Positions 1-8,256 of a stretch of 52,901 nt of DNA are shown here, piece by piece. Position 1 is the first letter of the stretch, and each line of letters opens with the position of its first letter. Made by a program: the position numbers and the translations under genes. Source of the stretch: an uncultured Bacteroidota bacterium (GTDB taxonomy: Bacteria; Bacteroidota; Bacteroidia; 2-12-FULL-35-15); the NCBI GenBank assembly GCA_903926385.1, contig CAIYIS010000040.1, positions 1 to 52,901 of the forward strand. Reading direction: 5' to 3'. The notes beneath the pieces are model-generated. The model did not search any database. It was not told the origin of the DNA and was given only the letters and a program-made list of their open reading frames with translations.

Positions 1-1
1 A

Positions 2-742
2 GTCGCTGGTGCCTCAGGATATAACTGGACTATAACAGGAGCTGGTAACAGCATCAGTGGATCTAACACAGGAACCACGGCTACTGCAATTCTTGCTGGA
101 CCTGGAACAATTTCTGTTGCAGCTACCAACCTTTGCGGAACCGGTGCTTACAGAGCAATAAACCTTGTGACAACAGCATTACAACCGGGAGTAATCAGTG
201 GTCCACTTAACACTTGCGGATTGACAACAGCAACCTATTCTGTTGCACCAGTTGCCAATGCATCGACCTATAACTGGACCTTAGCGTCAGGAATGACATG
301 GGGAACAGGTCAAGGAACCAATGTAATATCAGTTAACATTGCCCCATCAGTAGGAACGGTAACAGCAACGTCAACATTGAAATTGACTGAAACCAATACC
401 TGTGGAAACACATCATTGTTCAGAACAACAACAATTACACGTTGTTTAACACCGGATGCAATGGCAACAACTGAAGAAGGAGGAAACACCTACTCAAACA
501 TTTATCCAAATCCAACCGCATCCGACTTTACAATGGATGTAACAATGGATAAAGATCAGGACATCATATTAGAAGTGTTTGATATCTTAGGAAATGTTGT
601 AATCAGTGAAAAACACAACTTGGTAAGTGGAACATCAACAATGAAAACAAGCTTAGAGCAATTCAACAGCGGAATTTATTTCGTAAGATTGATCGATGCT
701 AATTCAAATGTGTTGCACACCGAAAGAGTGATAAAACAGTAA
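2..742 (+). CDS. Secreted PKD/Ig-like repeat protein with T9SS C-terminal sorting domain (5' end missing)
   Basis: The reading frame is open from base 2, so this is only the C-terminal part of a larger secreted protein that begins before the window. Two Ig/PKD-like beta-sandwich modules are visible, each with a Y-N-W-T core (translated around bases 20-60 and 240-290) and an N-T/L-C-G pair that looks like a conserved disulfide or turn. The last 80 residues form a type A sorting domain: an IYPNPT motif, then V-F-D-I-L-G, then N-S-G-I-Y-F-V-R-L and a basic end. Family knowledge says such domains send the protein through the type IX secretion system to the cell surface. The actual ligand or function cannot be told. 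A strong terminator follows directly. Confidence 0.9.
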   Translation, partial: VAGASGYNWTITGAGNSISGSNTGTTATAILAGPGTISVAATNLCGTGAYRAINLVTTALQPGVISGPLNTCGLTTATYSVAPVANASTYNWTLASGMTWGTGQGTNVISVNIAPSVGTVTATSTLKLTETNTCGNTSLFRTTTITRCLTPDAMATTEEGGNTYSNIYPNPTASDFTMDVTMDKDQDIILEVFDILGNVVISEKHNLVSGTSTMKTSLEQFNSGIYFVRLIDANSNVLHTERVIKQ

Positions 743-762
743 GACTATAATAAGTCAAAAAG

Positions 763-800
763 AAATCCCGCTTCGTTAATTCGGAGCGGGATTTTTTATT
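763..800 (+). terminator. Rho-independent terminator of the T9SS gene
   Basis: A perfect 10 bp stem (763-772 with 785-794) is followed by a T-rich run. It lies 20 bases after the stop codon at 742. Confidence 0.85.
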
Positions 801-825
801 TGCAGAATTATGATGTAATATTCTT

Positions 826-866
826 GTCAAAACAAAAGCCCTTCAAACTGATGTTTGAAGGGCTTT
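826..866 (-). terminator. Terminator downstream of tRNA-Arg
   Basis: A 14 bp stem (835-848 with 853-866) reads on the minus strand into TTTTGTTTTG. It lies just after the 3' end of the minus-strand tRNA-Arg, so it probably ends the tRNA transcript. Confidence 0.75.
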
Positions 867-883
867 GTTAATTTTTAAATTTG

Positions 884-957
884 TGATCCCATTTGGATTC
901 GAACCAAAGGCCTACGGTTTAGAAAACCGTTGCTCTATCCAGCTGAGCTATGGGATC
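884..957 (-). tRNA. tRNA-Arg (anticodon TCT)
   Basis: The minus strand folds as a 74-base cloverleaf: acceptor GATCCCA/TGGGATC with discriminator A, D-arm AGCTCAGCTGGATAGAGC, anticodon stem ACGGT/ACCGT around loop TTTCTAA (anticodon TCT), and T-loop GGTTCGAATCC. CCA is not encoded. Confidence 0.95.
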
Positions 958-1044
958 AAAACAAAAAAAGCCAATTAACCAATTTGAAAATTTAGTCTTC
1001 ATTGAAGAAAAAATTACGAATTAACTAATTAGCTAATTGATGTG

Positions 1045-1119
1045 TCGGGGCGGCAAGATTCGAACTTGCGACCTCCTGGTCCCAAACCAGGCGCGATGAC
1101 CGGACTACGCTACGCCCCG
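1045..1119 (-). tRNA. tRNA-Pro (anticodon TGG)
   Basis: A 75-base cloverleaf on the minus strand. The acceptor is CGGGGCG/CGCCCCG with discriminator A, the anticodon stem CCTGG/CCAGG encloses TTTGGGA (anticodon TGG), and the T-loop reads AGTTCGAATCT. CCA is not encoded. Confidence 0.95.
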
Positions 1120-1156
1120 AACTGTAATATTGAAAGAACTATTTTTTTAGAGGTTG

Positions 1157-1164
1157 CAAATGTA
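1157..1164 (-). promoter_or_regulatory. Bacteroidota-type promoter (-7 box TACATTTG) for tRNA-Pro
   Basis: TACATTTG on the minus strand matches the -7 consensus TAnnTTTG and is preceded 18 bases upstream by a TTTTTG -33-like element. The box lies 37 bases before the mature tRNA 5' end. Confidence 0.65.
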
Positions 1165-1233
1165 CTATAATTTTCAACCCGTCAAAAAGAAATTTTATAA
1201 AATACAATTTAAATAGAATTTCTTTAAACCTCG

Positions 1234-1322
1234 CGGAGAGAGAGGGATTCGAACCCTCGGTACCAGTTTCCCAGTACGACAGTTTAGCAAACTGTTCCTT
1301 TCGGCCACTCAGGCATCTCTCC
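1234..1322 (-). tRNA. tRNA-Ser (anticodon GCT)
   Basis: An 89-base class II tRNA on the minus strand: acceptor GGAGAGA/TCTCTCC with discriminator G, anticodon stem ACAGT/ACTGT around TTGCTAA (anticodon GCT), a long variable arm (GTACTGGGAAACTGGTAC) and T-loop GGTTCGAATCC. Confidence 0.95.
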
Positions 1323-1343
1323 GTATCCCTTTTTTTGGGAGTG

Positions 1344-1351
1344 CAAATGTA
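1344..1351 (-). promoter_or_regulatory. Bacteroidota-type promoter (-7 box TACATTTG) for tRNA-Ser
   Basis: Exact TAnnTTTG match on the minus strand, 21 bases upstream of the tRNA-Ser 5' end. The same box occurs before tRNA-Pro. Confidence 0.65.
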
Positions 1352-1408
1352 GAAAAAGATTTTATATCTGAGTTAACCAAACTCAGATTTCTGAAATAAA
1401 AGAATTTT

Positions 1409-1990
1409 TTAATGGTTATCCGACAATTTAATTTCGGGTACAAAAGTTTTTTGAAAGTCTTCGTACTTCTGATTTTTATACTGCGAGCTCCCGAAATACT
1501 TCATTATTGGTTCAAATTGGTCTGGTTTTAAATACCCTTGTAAAACTTGAATTCTCTGAATATGTTCATCCAAAAATACAATAGAAGGATACATTAATTT
1601 AGAGTCGAGAATAGAAACAGCAAAGTCGTGAACAGGACGAGCCGTTCCCTCCGGATTTTTATTTTTAAATACTACACCATTAAAGGCAACCGAATCTCTA
1701 GTTTCGGCATTGAATTTTACAGGATAAAAATTAGTGTTCAGATAGTTTGCTATGAGTTCATTTCCAAAAGTGTTAGCCGACATCATTTTGCAAGGACCGC
1801 ACCAGCTGGTGTACACATCCACCATAATAGGTTTGGGTTGCTTTTTCTGCATTTCCACAGCATCGTGAAATGTGTACCAATGCACAGGGCCTTTTAATTC
1901 ATCGGCCGGAGCCTGAAAATAATTAATAAATCCTTCGGCAACGGCTATCATGGTAGCTATACATAATACGATTAAAGCCTTTTTAAACAT
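1409..1990 (-). CDS. Membrane-anchored or exported thioredoxin-fold protein (CGPC)
   Basis: A thioredoxin-like protein of about 193 residues. An N-terminal hydrophobic segment (MFKKALIVLCIATMIAVAEG) is a signal peptide or anchor, so the fold should act outside the cytoplasm. The redox motif W-C-G-P-C is at residues 63-67, followed by the usual N-T-F-G helix and a later Y-P-S-I-V-F-L strand with the cis-Pro. I chose the ATG at 1990. The ATG at 2032 would put the first codons on top of the terminator hairpin at 2019-2052, and its extra 14 residues look like untranslated sequence. Such proteins are usually periplasmic disulfide reductases in Bacteroidota. The substrate is not known. Confidence 0.85.
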   Translation of the reverse strand: MFKKALIVLCIATMIAVAEGFINYFQAPADELKGPVHWYTFHDAVEMQKKQPKPIMVDVYTSWCGPCKMMSANTFGNELIANYLNTNFYPVKFNAETRDSVAFNGVVFKNKNPEGTARPVHDFAVSILDSKLMYPSIVFLDEHIQRIQVLQGYLKPDQFEPIMKYFGSSQYKNQKYEDFQKTFVPEIKLSDNH

Positions 1991-2011
1991 TGGTAATAAT
2001 AAATAGTTATT

Positions 2012-2052
2012 AAAAAAAGACAGGTCAAACAATTCATATTGTTTGACCTGTC
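2012..2052 (-). terminator. Terminator of the POT transporter gene
   Basis: A perfect 12 bp stem (2019-2030 with 2041-2052) reads on the minus strand into TTTTTTTAA. It is placed between the transporter stop codon and the thioredoxin start. Confidence 0.85.
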
Positions 2053-2068
2053 CTGGAAATGAAATGGA

Positions 2069-3787
2069 TTACCTTACTCCATTCATCATTTGTACTAATT
2101 TTTTAGATAAAATGAATAAGATAACGGAAGCTATTCCTGCCATTACAACAAATAGCATAAAGAATGAATACAAACTATTAATAGTGTATCCCGCGAAAGA
2201 TTTTTCTTTTATCATCGAGCCTTTAAAAATGTTGCTCACAATAGAAGCTTTTTCTTCTTTAGTTTTTACTTCTGCAAAAGAAACTAAATCGATACTCACG
2301 TATTTGGTTCCGTTTATTTCTTCCGCTTTATCCAGTTTAGGGCATAAAGTAACCGCATGAGCTGTTTGTTCAGCTTCTACAGCAGCAACAGTAATCATGG
2401 TTTCAGGATAAAATGAACTTAATGTACCTGCAAATTTATTGGCTGATGCGGTTGATAAAAACCAAACACCCATTAATAAAGATGCAAATTTTACAGGAGC
2501 TAATTTGTTAACCATAGATAATCCGATAGGAGATAGACACAACTCACCGAATGTGTGAATTAAATACAAACTAACCAACCATATCATACCAACTTTGGTT
2601 TCCGGAGCAATACCTTTTACACCAAATGCAATTACTAAATATCCGATTGCAAGTAAAAATAAACCTATCGATTGTTTATAAGGAGAAGCAGGTTCCATTC
2701 CTCTTTTTCCGAGGAAGCCCCAAAGAGCCACAAATACACTAGCAAAAATTACAATAGCAACTGCGTTGATAGATTGAAAATAACTAGCGGGAATTTCTTT
2801 GCCAAATAAGTTACGATTGGTTTGTTCTTCAGCAAAGAAGGTCAGTGCAGCACCTGCCTGTTCGAATGCAGCCCAGAAGAAAATTACGAAGAAAGCGGCA
2901 ATGTAAATAACCCAGATACGTTCGCGTTCTACTTTTGTTAGGCTCTTATCTGAAATAATAAAACCTGGAGCTGCAATAGAAAGTGAGAAAATGAAACATC
3001 CTATAATTCCTTGCCCTAAAGCGAAGAATAAAGAGAACAAACCTACTTCAATACATAGCCAGGTAATAATTTGTGTACTCGAAAATTCCGATTTAGCTTC
3101 AGGAGCTGAATTAACATCTGTGTGCTCACGCTTACTGTTTGCTATTTTACCGATAGGTTGCCCATCCGGAGTTACAATGTACTTATCCTTTAACGTTAAA
3201 AATAAAATTAAACTTAATATCATACCACTACAAGCAGCAAGGAAACCCCATTTAAAATCCGCAGGATTACCGGTATCGCCCAAAAATCCGCACAAAAGGG
3301 GAGCGATGAATGCTCCTAAATTGATCCCCATATAAAAGATAGTGAAGGCAGAGTCTATTCGTTTATCTCCTTTTGGATAAAGTTGACCAACCATTGTAGA
3401 AATGTTTGGTTTGAAAAAACCATTACCTATAATTAATGATGTCAACCCAACCAACATTAAAACTCTTGCTAAGTCAATATTTTGAAAAAACGAACCACTC
3501 ATGAACATAAAAAATTGTCCAATAGCCATCATGATTCCCCCAATTATGATTGATTTGCGGTTACCCCAGTATCTGTCGGCCATATAACCGCCTATCAATG
3601 GAGTTAAGTATACCAAACCTGTGTAGCTTCCATATATTTCGCTACCAAAGGCTTTATCATAAAGCAATGCTTTGGTTAAAAACAATACAAAAATGGCACG
3701 CATTCCATAATAACTGAAGCGTTCCCACATTTCTGTAACAAACAATACATATAATCCTTTTGGGTGACTTTGCTTTACTTCTGACAT
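2069..3787 (-). CDS. POT/PTR2-family proton-dependent oligopeptide transporter
   Basis: A 572-residue inner-membrane transporter. The N-terminus has the POT signature E-M-W-E-R-F-S-Y-Y-G (from about residue 19), and the second family signature A-F-T-I-F-Y-M-G-I-N-L-G follows in TM5. Many hydrophobic segments fit the 12-14 TM major facilitator plan, with a soluble insert before the last TM pair (around residues 465-530), as often seen in Bacteroidota members. The family imports di- and tripeptides with protons. The next gene in the same direction upstream is a dipeptidyl peptidase IV, which would supply dipeptides, so a shared role in peptide use is a reasonable inference. Each gene has its own terminator. 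Confidence 0.93.
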   Translation of the reverse strand: MSEVKQSHPKGLYVLFVTEMWERFSYYGMRAIFVLFLTKALLYDKAFGSEIYGSYTGLVYLTPLIGGYMADRYWGNRKSIIIGGIMMAIGQFFMFMSGSFFQNIDLARVLMLVGLTSLIIGNGFFKPNISTMVGQLYPKGDKRIDSAFTIFYMGINLGAFIAPLLCGFLGDTGNPADFKWGFLAACSGMILSLILFLTLKDKYIVTPDGQPIGKIANSKREHTDVNSAPEAKSEFSSTQIITWLCIEVGLFSLFFALGQGIIGCFIFSLSIAAPGFIISDKSLTKVERERIWVIYIAAFFVIFFWAAFEQAGAALTFFAEEQTNRNLFGKEIPASYFQSINAVAIVIFASVFVALWGFLGKRGMEPASPYKQSIGLFLLAIGYLVIAFGVKGIAPETKVGMIWLVSLYLIHTFGELCLSPIGLSMVNKLAPVKFASLLMGVWFLSTASANKFAGTLSSFYPETMITVAAVEAEQTAHAVTLCPKLDKAEEINGTKYVSIDLVSFAEVKTKEEKASIVSNIFKGSMIKEKSFAGYTINSLYSFFMLFVVMAGIASVILFILSKKLVQMMNGVR

Positions 3788-3823
3788 ATTTATTTTTTTT
3801 AGTTAATTTAATATTTGAATTGG

Positions 3824-3831
3824 CGAATATA
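3824..3831 (-). promoter_or_regulatory. Probable promoter for the POT transporter (TATATTCG)
   Basis: TATATTCG on the minus strand differs from TAnnTTTG at one base and lies 36 bases before the start codon, after the DPP-IV terminator. Confidence 0.4.
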
Positions 3832-3853
3832 TATAAAATATCATTCTTGATAA

Positions 3854-3892
3854 AAAAAAAGTACTTTCCAGTTGGCTTGTTTTGGAAAGTAG
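3854..3892 (-). terminator. Terminator of the DPP-IV gene
   Basis: Stem ACTTTCCA/TGGAAAGT (3863-3870 with 3883-3890) reads on the minus strand into a run of nine T. It lies directly after the peptidase stop codon. Confidence 0.8.
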
Positions 3893-3894
3893 TG

Positions 3895-6075
3895 TTATAA
3901 ATTATTCAAAATAAAATCCGTCATTTTAGTGTACAGATGAAGACGAGTGTTTCCTCCGCTTATTCCATGATTCTTGTCGGGATAAACAAATAAGTCAAAC
4001 TGTTTGTTTTCTTTCACCAATGCGCTTATCATTTCCATGGTGTTTTGAAAGTGTACATTGTCGTCTCCGCTTCCATGAATAAGAAGGTATTTTCCTTTTA
4101 AGTTTTTTACATAATTAATAGGGGAGTTGTCGTCATATCCGCTGGCATTTTCCTGAGGCAATTGCATATATCGTTCGGTGTAGATGTTGTCGTAATAACG
4201 CCAATTGGTAACAGGAGCTACAGCGATAGCAGCTTTGAAATAGTCGGCTCCTTTGGTAATGCACAATGAACTTAAATACCCCCCGAAACTCCAGCCAAAC
4301 GTTCCGATACGAGTTTTGTCTACATAAGGTAGAGTGCCCAAATATTTGGCTGTCTCTATTTGGTCGGCTACTTCCAGTTTTCCCAGTTGTTTATAGGTCG
4401 ATTTTTTAAATGCAGCACCTCTGTACATGGTTCCTCTGTTGTCCACACACATTATTATATAACCTTTTTCCGAAAGCAATTGATGCCAGAAATATCCTCT
4501 TCCATCAAAACTATTGTTTACCATATTACTTCCCGGACCACCATAGAACACAAGAAATACAGGATATTTTTTTGTAGCGTCAAAGTTTTGCGGTTTAATC
4601 ATCCAGGCGTTCAGCTCAATATTTTCAGTAGTTTTAAACGTGAAGAACTCTTTTTTTGTAATTGAATATTCTTCCATTTTTTTTGCCAAGGTGGCATTAT
4701 CTTCTAGTATTCTTATTTGTTTTCCTTCCGCACTGTTAATGGTTATCAGTTCAGGAGTATTGGCATTTGAATAATGACCAAGATAATATTTCATGCCGGA
4801 GCTAAATTCAGGGGTATTGAAGCCTTTTGATGATGATATTTTTTTCTTCCCAGTGCCATCTGTTTTTATACAATAAATATCTCTTTCGGTGGCGGTAGTT
4901 TCGGAGGCGATATAATATATCATTTTATTCTTTTCGTCAAATCCGGAGTAGCTTACTACATCCCAGTTTCCTTTTGTTATTTGATTAACTAATTTGCCCG
5001 AAATGTCGAATAAATACAGGTGATTAAATCCGTCCTTCTCACTTTGAATAATAAAGTTTTTATTGTCAGCAGTAAAATCAACATAGTCGCCTTGCCCACC
5101 ATGAATATCCAAATAGGTGTCTGACGATTCGGAGTAAACAGTTTTCGATTCTCCTGTTGAAGCATTGGTCAGCATCAAGTCGAGTTGGTTTTGATGGCGG
5201 TTCATGCGAAGTATCGAAAGCACATTGGCATCGGCAGTCCATTTTATTCGCGGAATGTATTGATTGGTTTCTTTCCCAATGTCCATTAATTTATCACTTC
5301 CCGAAACTAAATCGTACACATGAATGGTAACAATGGAATAATCTTCGCCTGCTTTAGGGTATTTAAATTTATATTCTGAAGGATAAAGCTGATTGTTGAA
5401 TTCGTTAAACGAAAACTCTTTTACTTTACTCTCATCAAATTTATAATAAGCTATTTTTTTATCATCCTTGCTCCAGAAATAGGCTACCGAAAAGGCAAAT
5501 TCTTCTTCATGCACCCAGTCGGTAGCACCGTTGATTATTTTGTTTTGCAAACCATCAGAGGTTACCTGAGTTTCCTTATTCGAAATTAAATCTTTTATGA
5601 AAATATTATTTCCTCTTACAAAAGCCACCTTGTTTCCGTCATGCGAAAAGTGGGCATATTGCTGCTTTTCGCCACTAGTAAGTAATGTTAATTGTTGAGT
5701 TTTTCGATTGTATATATAATAGCTTTCGCGGGTAGAACGTCTGTAAATATGTTCTGTGGCTGTCGAAATAAGTATTTTTGTTTCATCTTCGCTGAATTGA
5801 TAACCATCAATGGCCACGGGTTTACCATCGTCCATCAGATTATTTTTAGAAATAATAATTTCGGGTTTCGAGACTTTTGCATATTCATAGCAAAATATAG
5901 TATCGTTTTTCAGAGTAGTGTAATGCAATCCATCCTTCATTGAAGACAGTCCATAAATGGCTTTTGACGTAAATGTTCCGTTTTTCCAGATATCTTCGTT
6001 GGTTATTGTTTTGTTTTGGGCTGTGGCGGTTAATACCAGCAGCATTGCCATAGGAATAATGATTGCCTTTTTCAT
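3895..6075 (-). CDS. S9-family dipeptidyl peptidase IV
   Basis: A 726-residue exported serine peptidase. It begins with a signal peptide (MKKAIIIPMAMLLVLTATAQ). Residues ~30-470 form the DPP-IV beta-propeller, including the D-W-V-H-E-E-E-F motif, whose Glu pair binds the substrate N-terminus in known DPP-IV enzymes. The C-terminal alpha/beta hydrolase has the nucleophile Ser596 in G-W-S-F-G-G-Y, an Asp at 671/672 in G-S-G-D-D-N-V-H, and His703 in D-K-N-H-G. The full length and the Glu motif support a true DPP-IV (release of X-Pro dipeptides) rather than a general prolyl oligopeptidase. The downstream peptide transporter fits with this. A TACATTCG box at 6100-6107 is the likely promoter. Confidence 0.93.
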   Translation of the reverse strand: MKKAIIIPMAMLLVLTATAQNKTITNEDIWKNGTFTSKAIYGLSSMKDGLHYTTLKNDTIFCYEYAKVSKPEIIISKNNLMDDGKPVAIDGYQFSEDETKILISTATEHIYRRSTRESYYIYNRKTQQLTLLTSGEKQQYAHFSHDGNKVAFVRGNNIFIKDLISNKETQVTSDGLQNKIINGATDWVHEEEFAFSVAYFWSKDDKKIAYYKFDESKVKEFSFNEFNNQLYPSEYKFKYPKAGEDYSIVTIHVYDLVSGSDKLMDIGKETNQYIPRIKWTADANVLSILRMNRHQNQLDLMLTNASTGESKTVYSESSDTYLDIHGGQGDYVDFTADNKNFIIQSEKDGFNHLYLFDISGKLVNQITKGNWDVVSYSGFDEKNKMIYYIASETTATERDIYCIKTDGTGKKKISSSKGFNTPEFSSGMKYYLGHYSNANTPELITINSAEGKQIRILEDNATLAKKMEEYSITKKEFFTFKTTENIELNAWMIKPQNFDATKKYPVFLVFYGGPGSNMVNNSFDGRGYFWHQLLSEKGYIIMCVDNRGTMYRGAAFKKSTYKQLGKLEVADQIETAKYLGTLPYVDKTRIGTFGWSFGGYLSSLCITKGADYFKAAIAVAPVTNWRYYDNIYTERYMQLPQENASGYDDNSPINYVKNLKGKYLLIHGSGDDNVHFQNTMEMISALVKENKQFDLFVYPDKNHGISGGNTRLHLYTKMTDFILNNL

Positions 6076-6284
6076 ACTATACTTCTTAAATTTTTTTCAC
6101 GAATGTAGAAAAAAATGAATTACCAAATAAGTTAACATTAATTTCAAAAAAGTGATGACCAATTTGTCGCCTCTATTTTATTTTTCATTTTCTCTTGCAT
6201 TCTTGTTCAAAGTCATTTCCTTATCCTGAAATTCTATAAATAAATATTTCTCTTACATATAACTTCTATTTCATATCAAATATC

Positions 6285-6292
6285 TATTTTTG
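6285..6292 (+). promoter_or_regulatory. Promoter -7 box (TATTTTTG) of the rhomboid operon
   Basis: An exact TAnnTTTG match ending only five bases before the ATG at 6298. Transcription would start at or beside the start codon, so the mRNA may be leaderless. Confidence 0.55.
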
Positions 6293-6297
6293 CAAAC

Positions 6298-6918
6298 ATG
6301 ATTACCTACATCATCATTGCAGTTACCGTCTTTATTTCCATCACAGCCATGGGGAATGATACATTGAAGAATAAAATGATGTTTAATGCCTACATGATTC
6401 ACAACAGGAAAGAATGGTGGAGGTTTTTTACCAATGGCTTTATTCATGCTGATTTCATACATCTCGGTTTTAATATGTATGCGCTGTATCTTTTTGGACG
6501 AAGTTTGGAAACCGCTTTTTGTTATGATGAAATTTATGGAAGTAAAGGAACGTTCTTTTTTGTTCTTTTATACATCGGTGGATTAGTAATGTCTTCGCTT
6601 TACTCTTACGAAAAGAACAAAAACAATATCTATTATAATGCACTCGGAGCTTCGGGCGCTGTTTCGGCCGTTATCTTTTCCTTCATCGTTTTAGCACCTA
6701 CCGCACGATTAGGGTTTATGTTTATTCCTGTTCCCATTCCTGCCTATCTTTTTGGATTAATTATGCTCGGAATAGAGCACTACCTTAGTAAACGAGGAAA
6801 TACCGGCATAGCTCATGATGCGCATTTCTGGGGAGCTATTTTTGGTGCTGTTTTCACCATCGCTCTTAAACCAGAACTTGCTATGGATTTTATTCATAAA
6901 ATAATGGGAACTTACTAA
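6298..6918 (+). CDS. Rhomboid-family intramembrane serine protease
   Basis: A 206-residue membrane protein with about six hydrophobic segments, the basic bacterial rhomboid size. Ser119 sits in G-A-S-G-A (GxSG) and His176 in A-H-F-W-G-A-I-F-G, which form the catalytic dyad. The upstream H-A-D-F-I-H-L-G-F-N-M block (His50, His55, Asn59) matches the conserved TM2 residues of the oxyanion region. It cleaves transmembrane segments of other proteins; the substrate cannot be predicted. The stop codon touches the next ATG, so it is the first gene of a four-gene operon ending in pdxH. Confidence 0.93.
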   Translation: MITYIIIAVTVFISITAMGNDTLKNKMMFNAYMIHNRKEWWRFFTNGFIHADFIHLGFNMYALYLFGRSLETAFCYDEIYGSKGTFFFVLLYIGGLVMSSLYSYEKNKNNIYYNALGASGAVSAVIFSFIVLAPTARLGFMFIPVPIPAYLFGLIMLGIEHYLSKRGNTGIAHDAHFWGAIFGAVFTIALKPELAMDFIHKIMGTY

Positions 6919-7398
6919 ATGACAAAAGCTATAATTCTTGACCGAGACGGTGTGATTAATGTTGAAAGAGGCTATACACATAGGTTGGAAGATTTTGTTA
7001 TTCTTCCTGACTTAGTTGAAGTGTTGCAGACTTTTGTTCAGAAAGGATATTTATTAATCATCATCTCTAATCAAAGTGGTATTGCTAAAGGGTTGTATTT
7101 GCAAAGCGAAACGGAATTACTTCATCAATATCTGACAGATGAAATGACTAAGAATAATATCTTTTTTTCGGAAATTTATTATTGTGTTCATCATCCTGAT
7201 GTTTGCAATTGTATTTGTCGAAAACCAAATTCTTTATTTGTAGAAAAAGCAATTGCACGATTTAATATAGATCCGTCAAAATCTTTTTTTATTGGGGATA
7301 AAGAAAGAGATACCGAGGCAGGGGAGAAGGCAGGAGTTAAAGGCATTTTGATAGAGGCAAATTCATCTTTAAAAAACATTTTGAATTATATACCTTAA
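6919..7398 (+). CDS. HAD-IIIA phosphatase, D,D-heptose 1,7-bisphosphate phosphatase-like (GmhB-like)
   Basis: A 159-residue HAD hydrolase. The nucleophile motif L-D-R-D-G-V-I-N (Asp8, Asp10) opens the protein, I-I-S-N-Q-S-G is motif II, and F-I-G-D-K-E-R-D-T-E-A-G is motif IV. The His/Cys cluster C-x-H-H-P-D-V-C-N-C-x-C-R-K-P is the zinc-binding loop typical of GmhB and histidinol-phosphate phosphatases. GmhB removes a phosphate during heptose synthesis for LPS. The similar family size and zinc loop make this the best guess, but no other heptose gene is near. It starts directly after the rhomboid stop codon, so the two are translationally coupled. Confidence 0.85.
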   Translation: MTKAIILDRDGVINVERGYTHRLEDFVILPDLVEVLQTFVQKGYLLIIISNQSGIAKGLYLQSETELLHQYLTDEMTKNNIFFSEIYYCVHHPDVCNCICRKPNSLFVEKAIARFNIDPSKSFFIGDKERDTEAGEKAGVKGILIEANSSLKNILNYIP

Positions 7399-7399
7399 A

Positions 7400-8251
7400 A
7401 TGGAGCAATATATCAACAACAACGGTAAACTATTGTCGGAAGACGAGCCGGTGGTAAAAGCCGGTAACCGTTCCTTCCGATATGGTGACGGCTTATTCGA
7501 AACGATAAGGATAACTTACAACCGACCTCAATTTTTAGCCGAACATCTCAAACGATTATTCAACGGTATGAAAGTACTGAAGATGGAAATCAATCCCGAT
7601 TTTACAGAATCTTTTTTTGAAAAGGCAATAATGGAATTGGCCGAAAAAAATTCCATTACTTCGGATGGCCGTGTACGACTATCTATTTACCGAAATGAAG
7701 GTGGTTTTTATGCTCCCGAAACTAATTCAGTGTCTTATCTTATTGAGGCAACTCCGATGGAAGAAGTCGGGTATGTGCTCAATCAGAAAGGTTATACAGT
7801 TGATTTGTTCAACGATTTTAAAAAACAACAAAACACATTATCTTCCATTAAGTCAGCCAATAGTTTGGTGTACGTGCTTGCTGGTATAACTAAGAGGCAA
7901 ATGCAATTAGATGAATGCATAATATTGAATGACAAGAGTCATATCATCGAAACTATTAGTTCCAATATCTTTGCTGTGAAAAACGGAGTACTATACACAC
8001 CTCCTGTTTCCGATGGCTGTGTAGACGGAGTGATGCGTAAAAAAATAATTGAAATAGCTCAAGCCAATAAAATAGCGGTGTATGAAATTTCGGTAATGCA
8101 AAATGTGTTGCTTGGCGCTGACGAATTATTTCTTACCAACTCCTTCAATGGCATCAGATGGGTGGTGGCATACAAGCAGAAACGCTATTTCAATAACACC
8201 TCTAAAAAATTAATTGAAAAACTGAATCAGCATACGGCCAATATGGTATAA
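7400..8251 (+). CDS. Class IV PLP-dependent aminotransferase / aminodeoxychorismate lyase-like
   Basis: A 283-residue fold-type IV PLP enzyme. The N-terminal R-S-F-R-Y-G-D-G-L-F-E-T-I-R block is the family hallmark, Lys151 in S-S-I-K-S-A-N is the expected Schiff-base lysine, and the later E-T-I-S-S-N-I-F and the C-terminal D-E-L-F-L-T-N-S motif help bind the cofactor phosphate. Length and motif fit either 4-amino-4-deoxychorismate lyase (PabC) or a branched-chain/D-amino acid aminotransferase. No pab or ilv gene is near to decide. The next gene makes PLP, the cofactor. Spacing to the previous gene is one base. Confidence 0.85.
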   Translation: MEQYINNNGKLLSEDEPVVKAGNRSFRYGDGLFETIRITYNRPQFLAEHLKRLFNGMKVLKMEINPDFTESFFEKAIMELAEKNSITSDGRVRLSIYRNEGGFYAPETNSVSYLIEATPMEEVGYVLNQKGYTVDLFNDFKKQQNTLSSIKSANSLVYVLAGITKRQMQLDECIILNDKSHIIETISSNIFAVKNGVLYTPPVSDGCVDGVMRKKIIEIAQANKIAVYEISVMQNVLLGADELFLTNSFNGIRWVVAYKQKRYFNNTSKKLIEKLNQHTANMV

Positions 8252-8256
8252 ATATT

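Noticed and set aside
1991-2032. Longer start of the thioredoxin-like gene
   Set aside because: The codons overlap the terminator hairpin of the upstream gene and precede a clear signal sequence.
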